Shown: positions 12,494 to 26,571, numbered from the stretch's first letter. The stretch: DNA of 64,000 nucleotides from Chamaelirium japonicum (GCA_947650365.1 CANTAL010000129.1:310001-374000), one strand, 5' to 3'. Notes: generated by a model not told the origin, from the letters alone. Numbers and translations: made by a program.

Positions 12494-13010
12494 TTCATTC
12501 TAATTCATTCGCACGATCCATTCTAATTCAGTCGTACGATCCATTCTAATTCATTCGCACGATCCATTCTAATCCATTCGTACGATCCATTCTAATCCAT
12601 TCGTATGATCCATTCTAATCCATTCGTACGATCCATTCTAATTCATTCACACGATCCATTCTAATTCATTCATACGATCCATTCTAATTCATTCGCACGA
12701 ATGTATACATCCTAATTCATTCGTTCGATCCATTCTAATTCATTCGTACGATCCATTCAAATTCATTCACATGATCCATTCTAATTCATTCATACGATCC
12801 ATTCTAATTCATTCTCACAAATGTAACCTTTCTAATTCATTTGTATGATCCATTCTAATTCATTCGTACGATCCATTCTAATTCATTCGCACGTATGTAT
12901 CCATTCTAATGCATTCATACGATTCATTCTAATTCATTCGCACGATCCATTCTAATTCATTCGTACGATCCATTTTTATTCATTCATACGATCCATTCTA
13001 ATTCATTTGT
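12494..13010 (-). repeat. R block in HOR copy 2
   Basis: Equivalent to 6851-7366. The S1 relative has CGCACGAATG where copies 1 and 3 have CGCTCGAATG. Confidence 0.9.
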
Positions 13011-13485
13011 ACGAATGAATTAGAATGGATAGTACGAATGGATTTGAATGGATCGTGCGAATGAATTAGAATGGATACATTCGTACGAACGAATTTGAAT
13101 GGATCGTATGAACGAATTAGAATGGATCGTACGAATAAATTAGAATTGATATATTCGAGCGAATGAATTAGAATGGATCATGCGAATGAATTAGAATGGA
13201 TCATAGGAATGAATTAGAATGGATCGTACGAATGGATTAGAACGCATTGTACAAATGAATTAGAATGGATCGTACAAATGAATTAGAATGGATATATTTG
13301 TGCGAATGAATTAGAATGGATCGTACGAATGAATTAGAATGGATCATGCGAATGAATTAGAATGGATAGTGCGAATGAATTAGAATGGGTCATACGAATG
13401 AATTAGAATAGATCCACCGAATGAGTTAGAATGGATCTTACGAATGAATTAGAATGGATCGTATGAACGAATTAGAATGAATCGT
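13011..13485 (+). repeat. F block in HOR copy 2
   Basis: Equivalent to 7367-7841, the same 475 bp between switches, ending at J. Confidence 0.9.
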
Positions 13486-13556
13486 ACGATCCATTCTAAT
13501 TCATTCGTCTGATCCATTCTAATTCATTCGCACGAATGTATCCATTCTAATTCATT
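13486..13556 (-). repeat. Short R block, 71 bp, HOR copy 2
   Basis: Same three monomers and same TTCATTGAAAGAA return as at 7842, with one change (CGTCTG). Confidence 0.9.
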
Positions 13557-13962
13557 GAAAGAATTAGAATGGATCATACGAATGAATTAGAATGGATCGT
13601 GCGAATGAATTAGAATGGATTGTACGATAGAATGGATACATTCGTGCGAATAAATTAGAATGGATTGTACGAATGAATTAGAATGGATCGTGCGAATGAA
13701 TTAGAATGAATCGTACGAATGAATTAGAATGGATTGTACGAATGGATTTGAATGGATACATTTGTACAAATAAATTAGAATGGATTGTACGAATAAATTA
13801 GAATGGATACATTCTTGCGAATAAATAAGAATGGATCGTATATTCGTGCAAATAAATTAGAATGGATCATATGAATGAATTAGAATGGATCGTGCGAATG
13901 AATTAGAATGAATCGTACGAATGCATTAGAATGGATCGTATGAATGAATTAGAATGAATCGT
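13557..13962 (+). repeat. F block in HOR copy 2
   Basis: Equivalent to 7913-8318. The 31-mer ends CGTGC here. Confidence 0.9.
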
Positions 13963-14848
13963 ACGATCCATTCTAATTCATTCGTCCGATCCATTCTAAT
14001 TCATTCGCGTGAATATATCCATTCTAATTCATTCGTACAATCCATTCAAATTCATTCGCATGATCCATTCTAATTCATTCGTATGATCCATTCTAAATCA
14101 TTCCTATGATCTATTCTAATTCATTCGCTCGAATGTATCCATTTTAATTCATTCGTTCGATCCATTCTAATTCATTCGTACGATCCATTCAAATTCATTC
14201 GCATGATCCATTCTAATTCATTCGTATGATCCATTCTAATTCATTCTCACGAATGTAACCTTTCTAATTCATTTGTATGATCCATTCTAATTCATTCGTA
14301 CGATCCATTCTAATCCATTCGTACGATCCATTCTAATCCATTCGTACGATCCATTCTAATCCATTCATACGATCCATTCTAATTCATTCGTACGATCCAT
14401 TCTAATTCATTCTCACAAATGTAACCTTTCTAATTCATTTGTACGATCCATTCTAATTCATTCGTATCATCCATTCTAATCCATTCGTACGATCCATTCT
14501 AATCCATTCGTACGATCCATTCTAATTCATTCGCACGAATGTAACCATTCTAATTCATTCGTACGATCCATTCTAATTCATTCCTACGATCCATTCTAAT
14601 TCATTCGCACGAATGTATCCATTCTAATTCATTTGCACGATCCATTCTAATTCATTCCTATGATCCATTCTAATTCATTCGTACGATCCATTCTAATTCA
14701 TTCGCTCGAATGTATCCATTCTATCTTATTTGTACGATCCATTCTAATTCGTTCATACGATCCATTCTAATTCGTTCGTATGATCCATTCTAATTCATTC
14801 GTACGATCCATTCTAATCCATTCATACGATCCATTCTAATTCATTCGT
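13963..14848 (-). repeat. R block in HOR copy 2, 886 bp between GTACs
   Basis: As 8319-9181 plus exactly one extra 23-mer (CCATTCATACG near 14357). Confidence 0.9.
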
Positions 14849-16420
14849 ACAAATGAATTAGAATGGATAGTATGAATGCATAAGAATGGATCGTACGAAT
14901 GAATTAGAATGGATCGTGCGAATGAATTAGAATGAATCGTTCGAATGAATTAGAATGGATATATTCAAGCGAATGAATTAGAATAGATCGTACGAATGAA
15001 TTAGAATGGATCAAAGGAATGAATTAGAATGGATCGTGCAAATGAATTAGAATGGATACATTCGTGCGAATGAATTAGAATGGATTGTAGGAATAAATTA
15101 GAATGGATCGTACGAATGAATTAGAATGGTTACATTCGTGCGAATGAATTAGAATGGATCATACGAATGTATTAGAGTGGATCATGCGAATGAATTAGAA
15201 TTGATCATACGAATGAATTAGAATGGATCGTATGAATGAATTAGAATGGATCGTACGAACGAATTAGAATGGATCGTATGAACGAATTAGAATGGATCGT
15301 ACGAATGAATTAGAATGGATACATTCGAGCGAATGAATTAGAATGGATCGTATGAATGAATTAGAATGGATCGTACGAATGAATTAGAATTGATCGTACG
15401 AATGAATTAGAATGGATCATAGGAATGAATTAGAATGGATCATGCAAATGAATTAGAATGGATACATTCCTGCGAATGAATTAGAATGGATCGTAGGAAT
15501 TAATTAGAATGGATCATATGAATGAATTAGAATGGATCGTACGAATGGACTAGAATTGATCGTATGAATTAGAATGGATCGTACGAATGAATTATAATGG
15601 ATACATTCATACGACTGAATTAGAATGGATCATGCAAATTAATTAGAATGGATCGTACGAATGAATTTGAATGGATACATTTGTGCGAATGAATCTGAAT
15701 GGATTGTATGAATGAATTACAGTGGATCGTACGAATGGATTAGAATGGATCGTACGAATGAATTAGAATGGATCATACAAATGAATTAGAAAGGTTACAT
15801 TCGTGAGAATGAATTAGAATGGATCGTACGAATGAATTAGAATGGATCATGCGAATGAATTTGAATGGATCGTACGAATGAATTAGAATAGATCGAATGA
15901 ATGAATTAGAATGGATACATTCGAGCGAATGAATTAGAATAGATCATAGGAATGAATTAGAATGGATCATATAAATGAATTAGAATGGATCGTGCGAATG
16001 AATTAGAATGGATCGTACGAATGAATTAGAATGAATCGTACGAATGAATTAGAATGGATCGTACGAATGAATTACAATGGATCGTGCGAATGAATTAGAA
16101 TGGATCGTACGAATGAATTAGAATAGCTCATACAAATGAATTAGAATGAATCATACGAATGAATTAGAATGGTTACATTCGTGCGAATGAATTATAATAG
16201 ATCGTACGAATGAATTAGAATGGATCGTATGAATAAATTAGAATGGATCGTGCGAATGAATTAGAATGGATCGTGTGAATCAATTAGACTGGATCGTGCG
16301 AATGAATAAGAATGGATCTTACGAATGAATTAGAATGGATCGTACGAATTAATTAGAATGGATACATTCGTGCGAATGAATTAGAATAGATCGTAGGAAT
16401 GAATTAGAATGGATCATTTG
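14849..16420 (+). repeat. F block, 1.57 kb, spans HOR 2/3 boundary
   Basis: Lacks 51 bp near 15534 and gains a 23-mer near 15229 relative to 9182-10780. Has an S1 relative at about 15770-15960. Confidence 0.9.
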
Positions 16421-17239
16421 CATGAATGTATCCATTCTAATTCATTTGCACGATCCATTCTAATTCATTCGTATGATCCATTCTTATTCATTCATACGAT
16501 CCATTCTAATTCATTCGCACAATCCATTCTATTTTATTCGTTCGATCCATTCTAATTCATTCGTACGATCCATTCTAATTCGTTCATATGATCCATTCTA
16601 ATTCGTTCGTACGATCCATTCTAATTCGTTCGTACGATCCATTCTAATTCATTCGCACGATCCATTCTAATTCATTCGCACGATCCATTCTAATTCTTTC
16701 ATATGATCCATTCTAATTCATTCGCACGAATGTATCCATTCTAGTTCATTCGTACGCTACATTCTAATTCATTCCTACGCTCCATTCTTATTCATCGCAC
16801 AAATGTATCCCTTCTAACTCATTCGTACGATCCATTCAAATTCATTCGCACGATCGATTCATTCGTATGATCCATTCTAATTCATTCGTACGATCCATTC
16901 TAATTCTTTCGTACGATCCATTCTAATTCATTCGCATGATCTATTCTAATTCATTCATACAATCCATTCTAATTCATTCGTACGATCCATTCTAATTCAT
17001 TGGCACTATCTATTCTAATTCATTCGTACGATCCATTCTAATTCATTCGTACGATCCATTCTAATTCATTCGTACGATCCATTCTAATTCATTCGCTCGA
17101 ATGTATCCATTCTAATTCATTCGTACGATCCATTCTACTTCGTTCATACGATCCATTCTAATTCGTTCCTACGATCCATTCTAATTCATTCGTACGATCC
17201 ATTCTAATCCATTCGTATGATCCATTCTAATTCATTCGT
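16421..17239 (-). repeat. R block in HOR copy 3
   Basis: Same length and same 6-bp loss as copy 2. One monomer reads TTGGCACTATC near 17000. Confidence 0.9.
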
Positions 17240-18133
17240 ACAAATGAATTAGATTGGATCGTACGAATGAATTAGAATGGATTGTGCGAATGAATTAGAA
17301 TTGATCGTATGAATGAATAAGAATGGATCGTACGAATGAATTAGAATGGATCGTGCAAATGAATTAGAAAGGATACATTCGTCCGAATGAATTAGAATGG
17401 ATCGTGCGAATGAATTAGAATGGATCGTATGAATGAATTATAATGGATATATTTGAATGAATAAATTAGAATGGATCATACGAATGAATTAGAATGGATA
17501 ATACAAAGGATATAGAATGGATCGTGCAAATGAATTAGAATCGATCGTACGAATGAATTAGAATGGATCATACGAATGAATTAGATCGTACGAATGAATT
17601 AGAATGGATCATACGAATGAATTAAAATGGATACATTCAAAGGACTGAATTGGAATGGATCGTGCGAATTAATTAGAATGGATCGTACGAATGAATTTGA
17701 ATGGATACATTTGTGCGAATGAATCTTAATGGATTATATGAATGAATTACAATGGATCGTATGAATGAATTAGAATGGATCGTACGAATGAATTAGAATG
17801 GCTCATACGAATGAATTAGAATGAATCGTACAAATGAATTAGAATGGTTACATTCCTGCGAATGAATTAAAATTGATCGTACGAATGAATTAGAATGGAT
17901 CATACGAATAAATTAGAATGGATCGTGCGAATGAATTAGAATGGATCGTACGAATGAATTAGAAAGGATCCACCAATGAGTTAGAATGGATCATACGAAT
18001 GAATTAGAATGGATCGTACGAAAGAATTAGAATGGATTGTGCGAATGAATTAGAATGGATCTTATGAATGAATAAGAATGGATCGTACGAATGCATTAGA
18101 ATGGATACATTCGTGCGAATCAATTAGAATGGA
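17240..18133 (+). repeat. F block in HOR copy 3
   Basis: Equivalent to 5956-6850, with a shortened ACAAAGGATATAG unit near 17503. Confidence 0.9.
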
Positions 18134-18650
18134 TTCATTCTAATTCATTCGCACGATCCATTCTAATTCATTCGTACGATCCATTCTAATTCATTCGCAT
18201 GATCCATTCTAATCCATTCGTACGATCCATTCTAATCCATTCGTATGATCCATTCTAATCCATTCGTACGATCCATTCTGATTCATTCGCACGATCCATT
18301 CTAATTCATTCATACGATCCATTCTAATTCATTCGCTCGAATGTATACATCCTAATTCATTCGTTCGATCCATTCTAATTCATTCGTACGATCCATTCAA
18401 ATTCATTCACATGATCCATTCTAATTCATTCGTACGATCCATTCTAATTCATTCTCACAAATGTAACCTTTCTAATTCATTTGTATGATCCATTCTAATT
18501 CATTCGTACGATCCATTCTAATTCATTCACACGTATGTATCCATTCTAATGCATTCGTACGATTCATTCTAATTCATTCGCACGATCCATTCTAATTCAT
18601 TCGTACGATCCATTTTTATTCATTCATACGATCCATTCTAATTCATTTGT
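18134..18650 (-). repeat. R block in HOR copy 3
   Basis: Equivalent to 6851-7366. The S1 relative is at about 18291-18490. Confidence 0.9.
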
Positions 18651-19125
18651 ACGAATGAATTAGAATGGATAGTACGAATGGATTAGAATGGATCGTGCGA
18701 ATGAATTAGAATGGATACATTCGTACGAACGAATTAGAATGGATCGTATGAACGAATTAGAATGGATCGTACGAATAAATTAGAATGGATATATTCGAGC
18801 GAATGAATTAGAATGGCTCATACGAATGAATTAGAATGGATCATAGGAATGAATTAGAATGGATCGTACGAATGGATTAGAACGCATTGTACAAATAAAT
18901 TAGAATGGATCGTACAAATGAATTAGACTGGATACATTTGTGCGAATGAATTAGAATGGATCGTACGAATGAATTAGAATGGATCGTGCGAATGAATTAG
19001 AATGGATAGTGCGAATGAATTAGAATGGATCGTACGAATGAATTAGAATAGATCCACCGAATGAGTTAGAATGGATCTTACGAATGAATTAGAATGGATC
19101 GTATGAACGAATTAGAATGAATCGT
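18651..19125 (+). repeat. F block in HOR copy 3
   Basis: 475 bp as in the other copies, ending at J. Confidence 0.9.
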
Positions 19126-19196
19126 ACGATCCATTCTAATTCATTCGTCCGATCCATTCTAATTCATTCGCACGAATGTATCCATTCTAATTCATT
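19126..19196 (-). repeat. Short R block, 71 bp, HOR copy 3
   Basis: Identical in plan to 7842-7912, with the same TTCATTGAAAGAA return. Confidence 0.9.
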
Positions 19197-19602
19197 GAAA
19201 GAATTAGAATGGATCATACGAATGAATTAGAATGGATCGTGCGAATGAATTAGAATGGATTGTACGATAGAATGGATACATTCGTGCGAATAAATTAGAA
19301 TGGATTGTACGAATGAATTAGAATGGATCGTGCGAATGAATTAGAATGAATCGTACGAATGAATTAGAATGGTTCGTACGAATGGATTTGAATGGATACA
19401 TTTGTACAAATAAATTAGAATGGATTGTACGAATAAATTAGAATGGATACATTCTTGCGAATAAATAAGAATGGATCGTATATTCGTGCAAATAAATTAG
19501 AATGGATCATATGAATGAATTAGAATGGATCGTGCGAATGAATTAGAATGAATCGTACGAATGCATTAGAATGGATCATACGAATGAATTAGAATGAATC
19601 GT
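19197..19602 (+). repeat. F block in HOR copy 3
   Basis: 31-bp unit near 19478, then the GAATGCATTAG marker and J. Confidence 0.9.
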
Positions 19603-20511
19603 ACGATCCATTCTAATTCATTCGTCCGATCCATTCTAATTCATTCGCACGAATATATCCATTCTAATTCATTCGTACAATCCATTCAAATTCATTCGCA
19701 TGATCCATTCTAATTCATTCGTATGATCCATTCTAATTCATTCCTATGATCTATTCTAATTCATTCGCTCGAATGTATCCATTTTAATTCATTCGTTCGA
19801 TCCATTCTAATTCATTCGTACGATCCATTCAAATTCATTCGCATGATCCATTCTAATTCATTCGTACGATCCATTCTAATTCATTCTCACGAATGTAACC
19901 TTTCTAATTCAATTGTATGATCCATTCTAATTCATTCGTACGATCCATTCTAATCCATTCGTACGATCCATTCTAATCCATTCGTACGATCCATTCTAAT
20001 CCATTCATACGATCCATTCTAATTCATTCGTACGATCCATTCTGATTCATTCTCACAAATGTAACCTTTCTAATTCATTTGTACGATCCATTCTAATTCA
20101 TTCGTATGATCCATTCTAATCCATTCATACGATCCATTCTAATCCATTCGTACGATCCATTCTAATTCATTCGCACGAATGTAACCATTCTAATTCATTC
20201 GTACGATCCATTCTAATTCCTTCCTACGATCCATTCTAATTCATTCGCACGAATGTATCCATTCTAATTCATTTGCACGATCCATTCTAATTCATTCCTA
20301 TGATCCATTCTAATTCATTCGTACGATCCATTCTAGATCATTCGCTCGAATGTATCCATTCTAATTTATTTGTACGATCCATTCTAATTCGTTCATACGA
20401 TCCATTCTAATTCGTTCGTACGATCCATTCTAATTCGTTCGTATGATCCATTCTAATTCATTCATACGATCCATTCTAATCCATTCGTACGATCCATTCT
20501 AATTCATTCGT
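19603..20511 (-). repeat. R block in HOR copy 3, 909 bp between GTACs
   Basis: As copy 2 plus one more 23-mer (a second GTTCGTACG unit near 20425). Confidence 0.9.
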
Positions 20512-21845
20512 ACAAATGAATTAGAATGGATAGTATGAATGCATAAGAATGGATCGTACGAATGAATTAGAATGGATCGTGCGAATGAATTAGAATGAAT
20601 CGTTCGAATGAATTAGAATGGATATATTCAAGCGAACGAATTAGAATGGATCATACGAATGAATTAGAATGGATCAAAAGAATGAATTAGAATGGATCGT
20701 GCAAATGAATTAGAATGGATACATTCGTGCGAATGAATTAGAATGTATTGTAGGAATAAATTAGAATGGATCGTACGAATGAATTAGAATGGTTACATTC
20801 GTGCGAATGAATTAGAATGGATCGTACGAATGTATTAGAGTGGATCATGCGAATGAATTAGAATTGATCATACGAATGAATTAGAATGGATCGTATGAAT
20901 GAATTAGAATGGATCGTACGAACGAATTAGAATGGATCGTATGAACGAATTAGAATGGATCATACGAATGAATTAGAATGGATACATTCGAGCGAATGAA
21001 TTAGAATGGATCGTACGAATGAATTAGAATGGATCGTACGAATGAATTAGAATTGATCGTACGAATGAATTAGAATGGATCATAGGAATGAATTAGAATG
21101 GATCATGCAAATGAATTAGAATGGATACATTCATGCGAATGAATTAGAATGGATCGTAGGAATTAATTAGAATGGATCGTATGAATGAATTAGAATGGTT
21201 ACATTCGTGCGAATGAATTAGAATGGATCGTACGAATGGATTAGAATGGATCGTACGAATGGATTAGAATTGATCGTATGAATTAGAATGGATCGTACGA
21301 ATGAATTATAATGGATACATTCATACGACTGAATTAGAATGGATCGTGCAAATTAATTAGAATGGATCGTACGAATGAATTTGAATGGATACATTTGTGC
21401 GAATGAATCTGAATGGATTGTATGAATGAATTACAGTGGATCGTATGAATAGATTAGAATGGATCGTACGAATGAATTAGAATGGATCATACAAATGAAT
21501 TAGAAAGGTTACATTCGTGAGAATGAATTAGAATGGATCGTACGAATGAATTAGAATGGATCATGCGAATGAATTTGAATGGATCGTACGAATGAATTAG
21601 AATAGATCAAACGAATGAATTAGAATGGATACATTCGAGCGAATGAATTAGAATAGATCAAAGGAATGAATTAGAATGGATCATACAAATGAATTAGAAT
21701 GGATCGTGCGAATGAATTAGAATGGATCGTACGAATGAATTAGAATGAATCGTACGAATGAATTAGAATGGATCGTACGAATGAATTAGAATGGATACAT
21801 TTGTACGAATAAATTAGAATGGATTGTATGAATGAATTAGAATGA
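20512..21845 (+). repeat. F block at end of HOR copy 3
   Basis: S2 in F (about 20930-21230) and an S1 relative (about 21480-21680). Leaves the HOR at about 21786 and flips at GAATGAATGTAACCATTC. Confidence 0.9.
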
Positions 21846-22252
21846 ATGTAACCATTCTAATTCATTCGTACGATCCATTCTAATCCATTCGTATGATCCA
21901 TTCTAATTCATTCGCACGAATGTATCCATTCTAATTCATTCGTACTATCCATTCTAATTCATTCGCTCGATCCATTCTAATTCATTCGTATGGTCCATTC
22001 TAATGCATTCCTACCATCTATTCTAATTCATTTGCTCGAATGTATCCATTCTAATTCATTCGTTCGATCCATTCTAATTCATTCGTACGATCCATTCAAA
22101 TTCATTCGCATGATCCATTCTAATTTATTCGTACGATACATTCTAATTCATTCGCACAAATGTATCCATTCTAATTCATTCGTACGATCCATTCTAATTC
22201 ATTCGTACGATCCATTCAAATCCATTCGTATGATCCATTCTAATTCATTCGT
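21846..22252 (-). repeat. R block, 407 bp
   Basis: Holds the S1 block with the 91-codon frame. Closes at GTAC 22251-22254. Confidence 0.9.
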
Positions 22253-22265
22253 ACAAATGAATTAG
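21990..22265 (+). repeat. S1 block, longest open frame (91 codons)
   Basis: The longest open frame in the window. It contains two monomers with TTCAAATTC or TTCAAATCC, which turn the third-frame TAA into AAA (the K of FKFI and FKSI). There is no signal peptide, domain or non-repeat segment. Confidence 0.85.
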
Positions 22266-24003
22266 AATGGATCGTACGAATGAATTAGAATGGATTGTAC
22301 GAATGGATTAGAACGCATTGTACGAATGAATTAGAATGGATCGTACGAATGGATTAGAATGGATCGTGCTTCCTATGAATGAGTTAGAATGGATCATACG
22401 AATGAATTAGAATGGATCGTACAAATGAATTAGAATGGATCGAACAAATGAATTAGAATAGATACATTCGAGCGAATGAATTAGAATAGATCGTAGGAAT
22501 GAATTAGAATGGATCATACGAATGAATTCGAATGGATCGTGCGAATGAATTAGAATGGATTGTACGAATGAATTAGAATAGATACATTCGTACGAATGAA
22601 TTAGAGTGGATCGGACGAATGAATTAGAATGGATCGTACGAATGAATTAGAACGGATCGTGCGAATGAATTAGAATGAATCATACGAATGCATTAGAATG
22701 GATACATTCGTGCGAATGAATTAGAATGGATCGTACGAATAGATTAGAATGGATCGTACGAATGGATTAGAATGGATCGTACGAAAGAATTAGAATGGAT
22801 CGTACAAATGAATTAGAAAGGTTACATTTGTGAGAACGAATTAGAATGGATCGTACGAATGAATTAGAATGGATCGTACGAATGAATTAGAATGGATCAT
22901 ATGAATGAATTAGAATGGATCATACGAATGAATTAGAATGGATCGTACGAATGAATTAGAATGGATCGTACGAATGAATTAGAATGGTTACATTCGTGCG
23001 AATGAATTAGAATGGATCGTACGAATAGATTAGAATGGATCGTACGAATGGATTAGAACGCATTGTACGAATGAATTAGAATAGATACATTTGTGCGAAT
23101 GAATTAGATTGCATCGTACGAATGAATTAGAATGGATTGTACGAATAAATTAGAATGGATCGTACGAATGAATTTGAATGGATCATACGAATGAATTAGA
23201 ATAGATATATTCATGCGAACGAATTAGAATGGATCATACGAACGAATTAGAATGGATCGTATGAACGAATTAGAATGGATCGTACGAATGAATTAGAATG
23301 GATATATTCGTGCGAATGAATTAGAATGGATCATACGAATGATTTAGAATAGATCGTACGAATGAATTAGAATGGATCGTACGAATGAATTAGAATGGAT
23401 CGTACAAATGAATTAGAAAGGTTACATTTGTGAGAATGAATTAGAATGGATCGTATGAATGAATTAGAATGGATCGTACGAATGGATTAGAATGGATCGT
23501 ATGAATGGATTAGAATGGATCGTACGAATGAATTAGAATGGATCATACAAATGAATTAGAAAGGTTACATTCGTGAGAATGAATTCGAATGGATCGTGCG
23601 AATGAATTAGAATTGATCATACGAATGAATTAGAATGGATCGTACGAATGAATAAGAATGGATCGTACGAATGAATTAGAATGGATACATTCGAGCGAAT
23701 GAATTAGAATAGATCGTTGGAATGAATTAGAATGGATCAGACGAATGAATTAGAATGGATCGTATGAATAAATTAGAATGGATCGTACGAATTAATTAGA
23801 ATGGATACATTCATGTGAATGAATTAGAATTGATCGTACGAATGAATTAGAATGTATCATACGAATGAATTAGAATGGATCGTATTAATGAATAAGAATG
23901 GATCGTACGAACAAATTAGAATGGATTGTACGAATGAATTAGAATGGATACATTCGTGCGAATGAATTAGAATGGATCGAATGAATGAATTAGAATGGAT
24001 CGT
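22253..24003 (+). repeat. F block, 1.75 kb
   Basis: One odd monomer reads GTGCTTCCTATG near 22366. Contains the GAACGCATT and ATTGCAT pair (about 23047-23115). Ends at a J-prime junction. Confidence 0.9.
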
Positions 24004-24856
24004 ACGATTCATTCTAATTCATTCGTACGATCCATTCTATTGCATTCGTACGATTCATTCTAATTCATTCGCACGATCCATTCTAATTCATTCGTATGAT
24101 CCATTCTAATTTATTTGCACGAATATACGATCCATTCTAATTTATTCGCAAGAATGTATCTATTCTAATTCATTCGTACAATCCATTCTAATTTATTCGT
24201 ACAAATGTATCCATTCTAATTCATTCGAACGATCCATTCTAATTCATTCATACGATTCATTCTAATTCATTCGTACGATCCATTCTAATTCATTCGCACG
24301 AATGTATCCATTCTAATTCATTCGTACAATCCATTCTAATTCGTTCGCACGATCCATTCTAATTCATTTGTATGATCCATTCTAATTCATTCCTACGATC
24401 TATTCTAATTCTTTCGCTCGAATGTATCCATTCTAATTCATTCGTACGATCCAATCTTATTCATTCGTACGATCCACACTAATTCATTCGTATGATCAAT
24501 TATAATTCATTCGCACGATCCATTCTAATTCATTCTCACAAATGTAACCTTTCTAATTCATTTGTATGATCTATTCTAATTCATTCGTACGATCCATTGT
24601 AATTTATTCGTACGATCCATTCTAATTCATTCTCACAAATGTAACCATTCTAATTCATTTGTACGATCCATTCTAATTCATTCGTACGATCCATTCTAAT
24701 CCATTCGTACGATCCATTCTAATCCATTCGTACGATCCATTCTAATTCATTCGCACGATCCATTCTAATTCGTCCGATCCATTCTAATTCGTCCGATCCA
24801 TTCTAATTCGCACGATCCATTCTAATTCATTCGTACGATCCATTCTTATTCATTCC
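24004..24856 (-). repeat. R block, 853 bp
   Basis: Starts GATTCATTC then AATTCATTCG and the TGCATTCG marker. Three shortened units TAATTCGTCCG and TAATTCGCACG lie at about 24769-24810. Returns to F at CCTACGAATGAG. Confidence 0.9.
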
Positions 24857-25938
24857 TACGAATGAGTTAGAATGGATATATTCGAGCGAATGAATTAGAA
24901 TCGATACATTCGAGCGAATGAATTAGAATAGATCGTAGGAATGAATTAGAATGGATCATACGAATGAATTAGAATGGATCGTGCGAATGAATTAAAATGG
25001 ATTGTATGAATGAATTAGAATAGATACATTCGTGCGAATGAATTAGAATGGATCGGACGAATGAATTAGAATGGATCGTACGAATGAATTAGAATGGATC
25101 GTGCGAATGAATTAGAATGAATCGTACGAATGCATTAGAATGGATATATTCGTGCGAATGAATTAGAATGGATCGTACGAATGAATTAGAATGGATCGTG
25201 CGAATGAATTAGAATGGATCGTACGAATGAATTAGAATGGATCGTGCGAATGAATTAGAATAGATCGTACGAATGAATTAGAATGGATACATACAAATGA
25301 ATTAGAAAGGTTACATTCGTGAGAATGAATTAGAATGGATCGTACGAATGAATTAAAAAGAATCGTACGAATGAATTAGAATGGATACATTCGAGCGAAT
25401 GAATTTGAATGGATCGTACGAATAAATTAGAATGGATCATAGGAATGAATTAGAATGGATCGTGCAAATGAATTAGAATGGATCGTACGAATGGATTAGA
25501 ATGGATCGTACGAACGAATTAGAATGGATCGTACGAATGAATTAGAATGGATCGTACGAACGAATTAGAATGTATCGTACGAATGAATTAGAATGGATAC
25601 ATTCGAGCGAATGAATTAGAATGGATCGTACGAATGAATTAGAATGGATCATAGGAATGAATTAGAATGGATCGTGCAAATGAATTAGAATAGATACATT
25701 CGTGCGAATGAATTAGAATGGATCATAGGAATGAATTAGAATAGATCGTACGAATGAATTAGAATGGTTACATTCGTGCGAATGAATTAGAATGGATCGT
25801 ACGAATGAATTAGAATGGATCGTGCGAATGATTTAGAATGGATCGTACGAATGAATTAGAATGGATTGTGCGAATGAATTAGAATGAATCGTACGAATGC
25901 ATTAGAATGGATCGTACGAATGAATTAGAATGAATCGT
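24857..25938 (+). repeat. F block, 1.1 kb
   Basis: Two CGAGC 28-mers in a row at the start. S2 in F at about 25520-25780. Ends at a J junction (GTAC 25937-25940). Confidence 0.9.
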
Positions 25939-26058
25939 ACGATCCATTCTAATTCATTCGTCCGATCCATTCTAATTCATTCGCACGAATGTATCCATTC
26001 CAATTCATTCGTATAATCCATTCTAATTCATTCGCACGATCCATTCTAATTCATTCGT

Positions 26059-26256
26059 ATGATCCATTCTAATTCATTCCTACTATCTATTCTAATTCAT
26101 TCGCTCGAATGTATCCATTCTAATTCATTCGTTCGATCCATTCTAATTCATTCGTACGACCCATTCAAATTCATTCGCATGATCCATTCTAATTCATTCG
26201 TACGATCCATTCTAATTCATTCTCACGAATGTAACCTTTCCAATTCATTTGTATAA
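26059..26256 (+). repeat. S1 block, left of a local pair
   Basis: A 65-codon frame with TCCTACTATC at its first junction. Another S1 follows 513 bp downstream in the same orientation, so S1 plus its neighbour was locally duplicated. Confidence 0.82.
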
Positions 26257-26571
26257 TCAATTCTAATTCATTCGTACGATCCATTCTAATCCATTCGTAC
26301 GATCCATTCTAATCCATTCGTACGATCCATTCTAACTCATTCTTACAAATGTAACCTTTCTAATTCATTTGTACGATCCATTCTAATTCATTCGTACAAT
26401 CCATTGTAATCCATTCGTACGATCCATTCTAATCCATTCGTACGATCCATTCTAATTCATTCGCACGAATGTAACCATTCAAATTTATTCGTACGATCCA
26501 TTCTAATTCATTCCTAATATCTATTCTAATTCATTCCTACGATCCATTCTAATTCATTCTAATTCATTCGT

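Larger units (their letters stand above)
10431..16070 (+). repeat. 5.64 kb higher-order repeat, copy 2
   Basis: Second copy, with the same order of eight orientation switches. It lacks 51 bp relative to copies 1 and 3 near 15534 (exactly one 28-mer plus one 23-mer). It has one extra 23-mer near 15229 and another near 14357. In the stretches compared by eye with copy 3 there are only about one or two base changes per 100, mostly CG to CA or TG. Confidence 0.9.
16071..21790 (+). repeat. 5.72 kb higher-order repeat, copy 3
   Basis: Third copy. It keeps the 51 bp that copy 2 lost, shares the extra 23-mer of copy 2 near 20890, and has a further 23-mer in its last R block near 20425. The match to the HOR ends at about 21786, where ATTAGAATGG replaces the ATTACAATGG that starts each unit, so the tandem series holds three full units here. 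Confidence 0.88.

Noticed and set aside
21990-22265. Open frames of 62-91 codons as a repeat-protein gene family (12 sites, both strands)
   Set aside because: The peptides are straight translations of the satellite in its three frames. Near-identical HOR copies lose the frame by single changes, there is no unique N- or C-terminus, and no promoter or other coding signal can be seen.
22361-22385. Odd GTGCTTCCTATGAATGAG stretch as a foreign insertion
   Set aside because: It is explained as one broken monomer (a few changed bases) and lies in phase with its neighbours.
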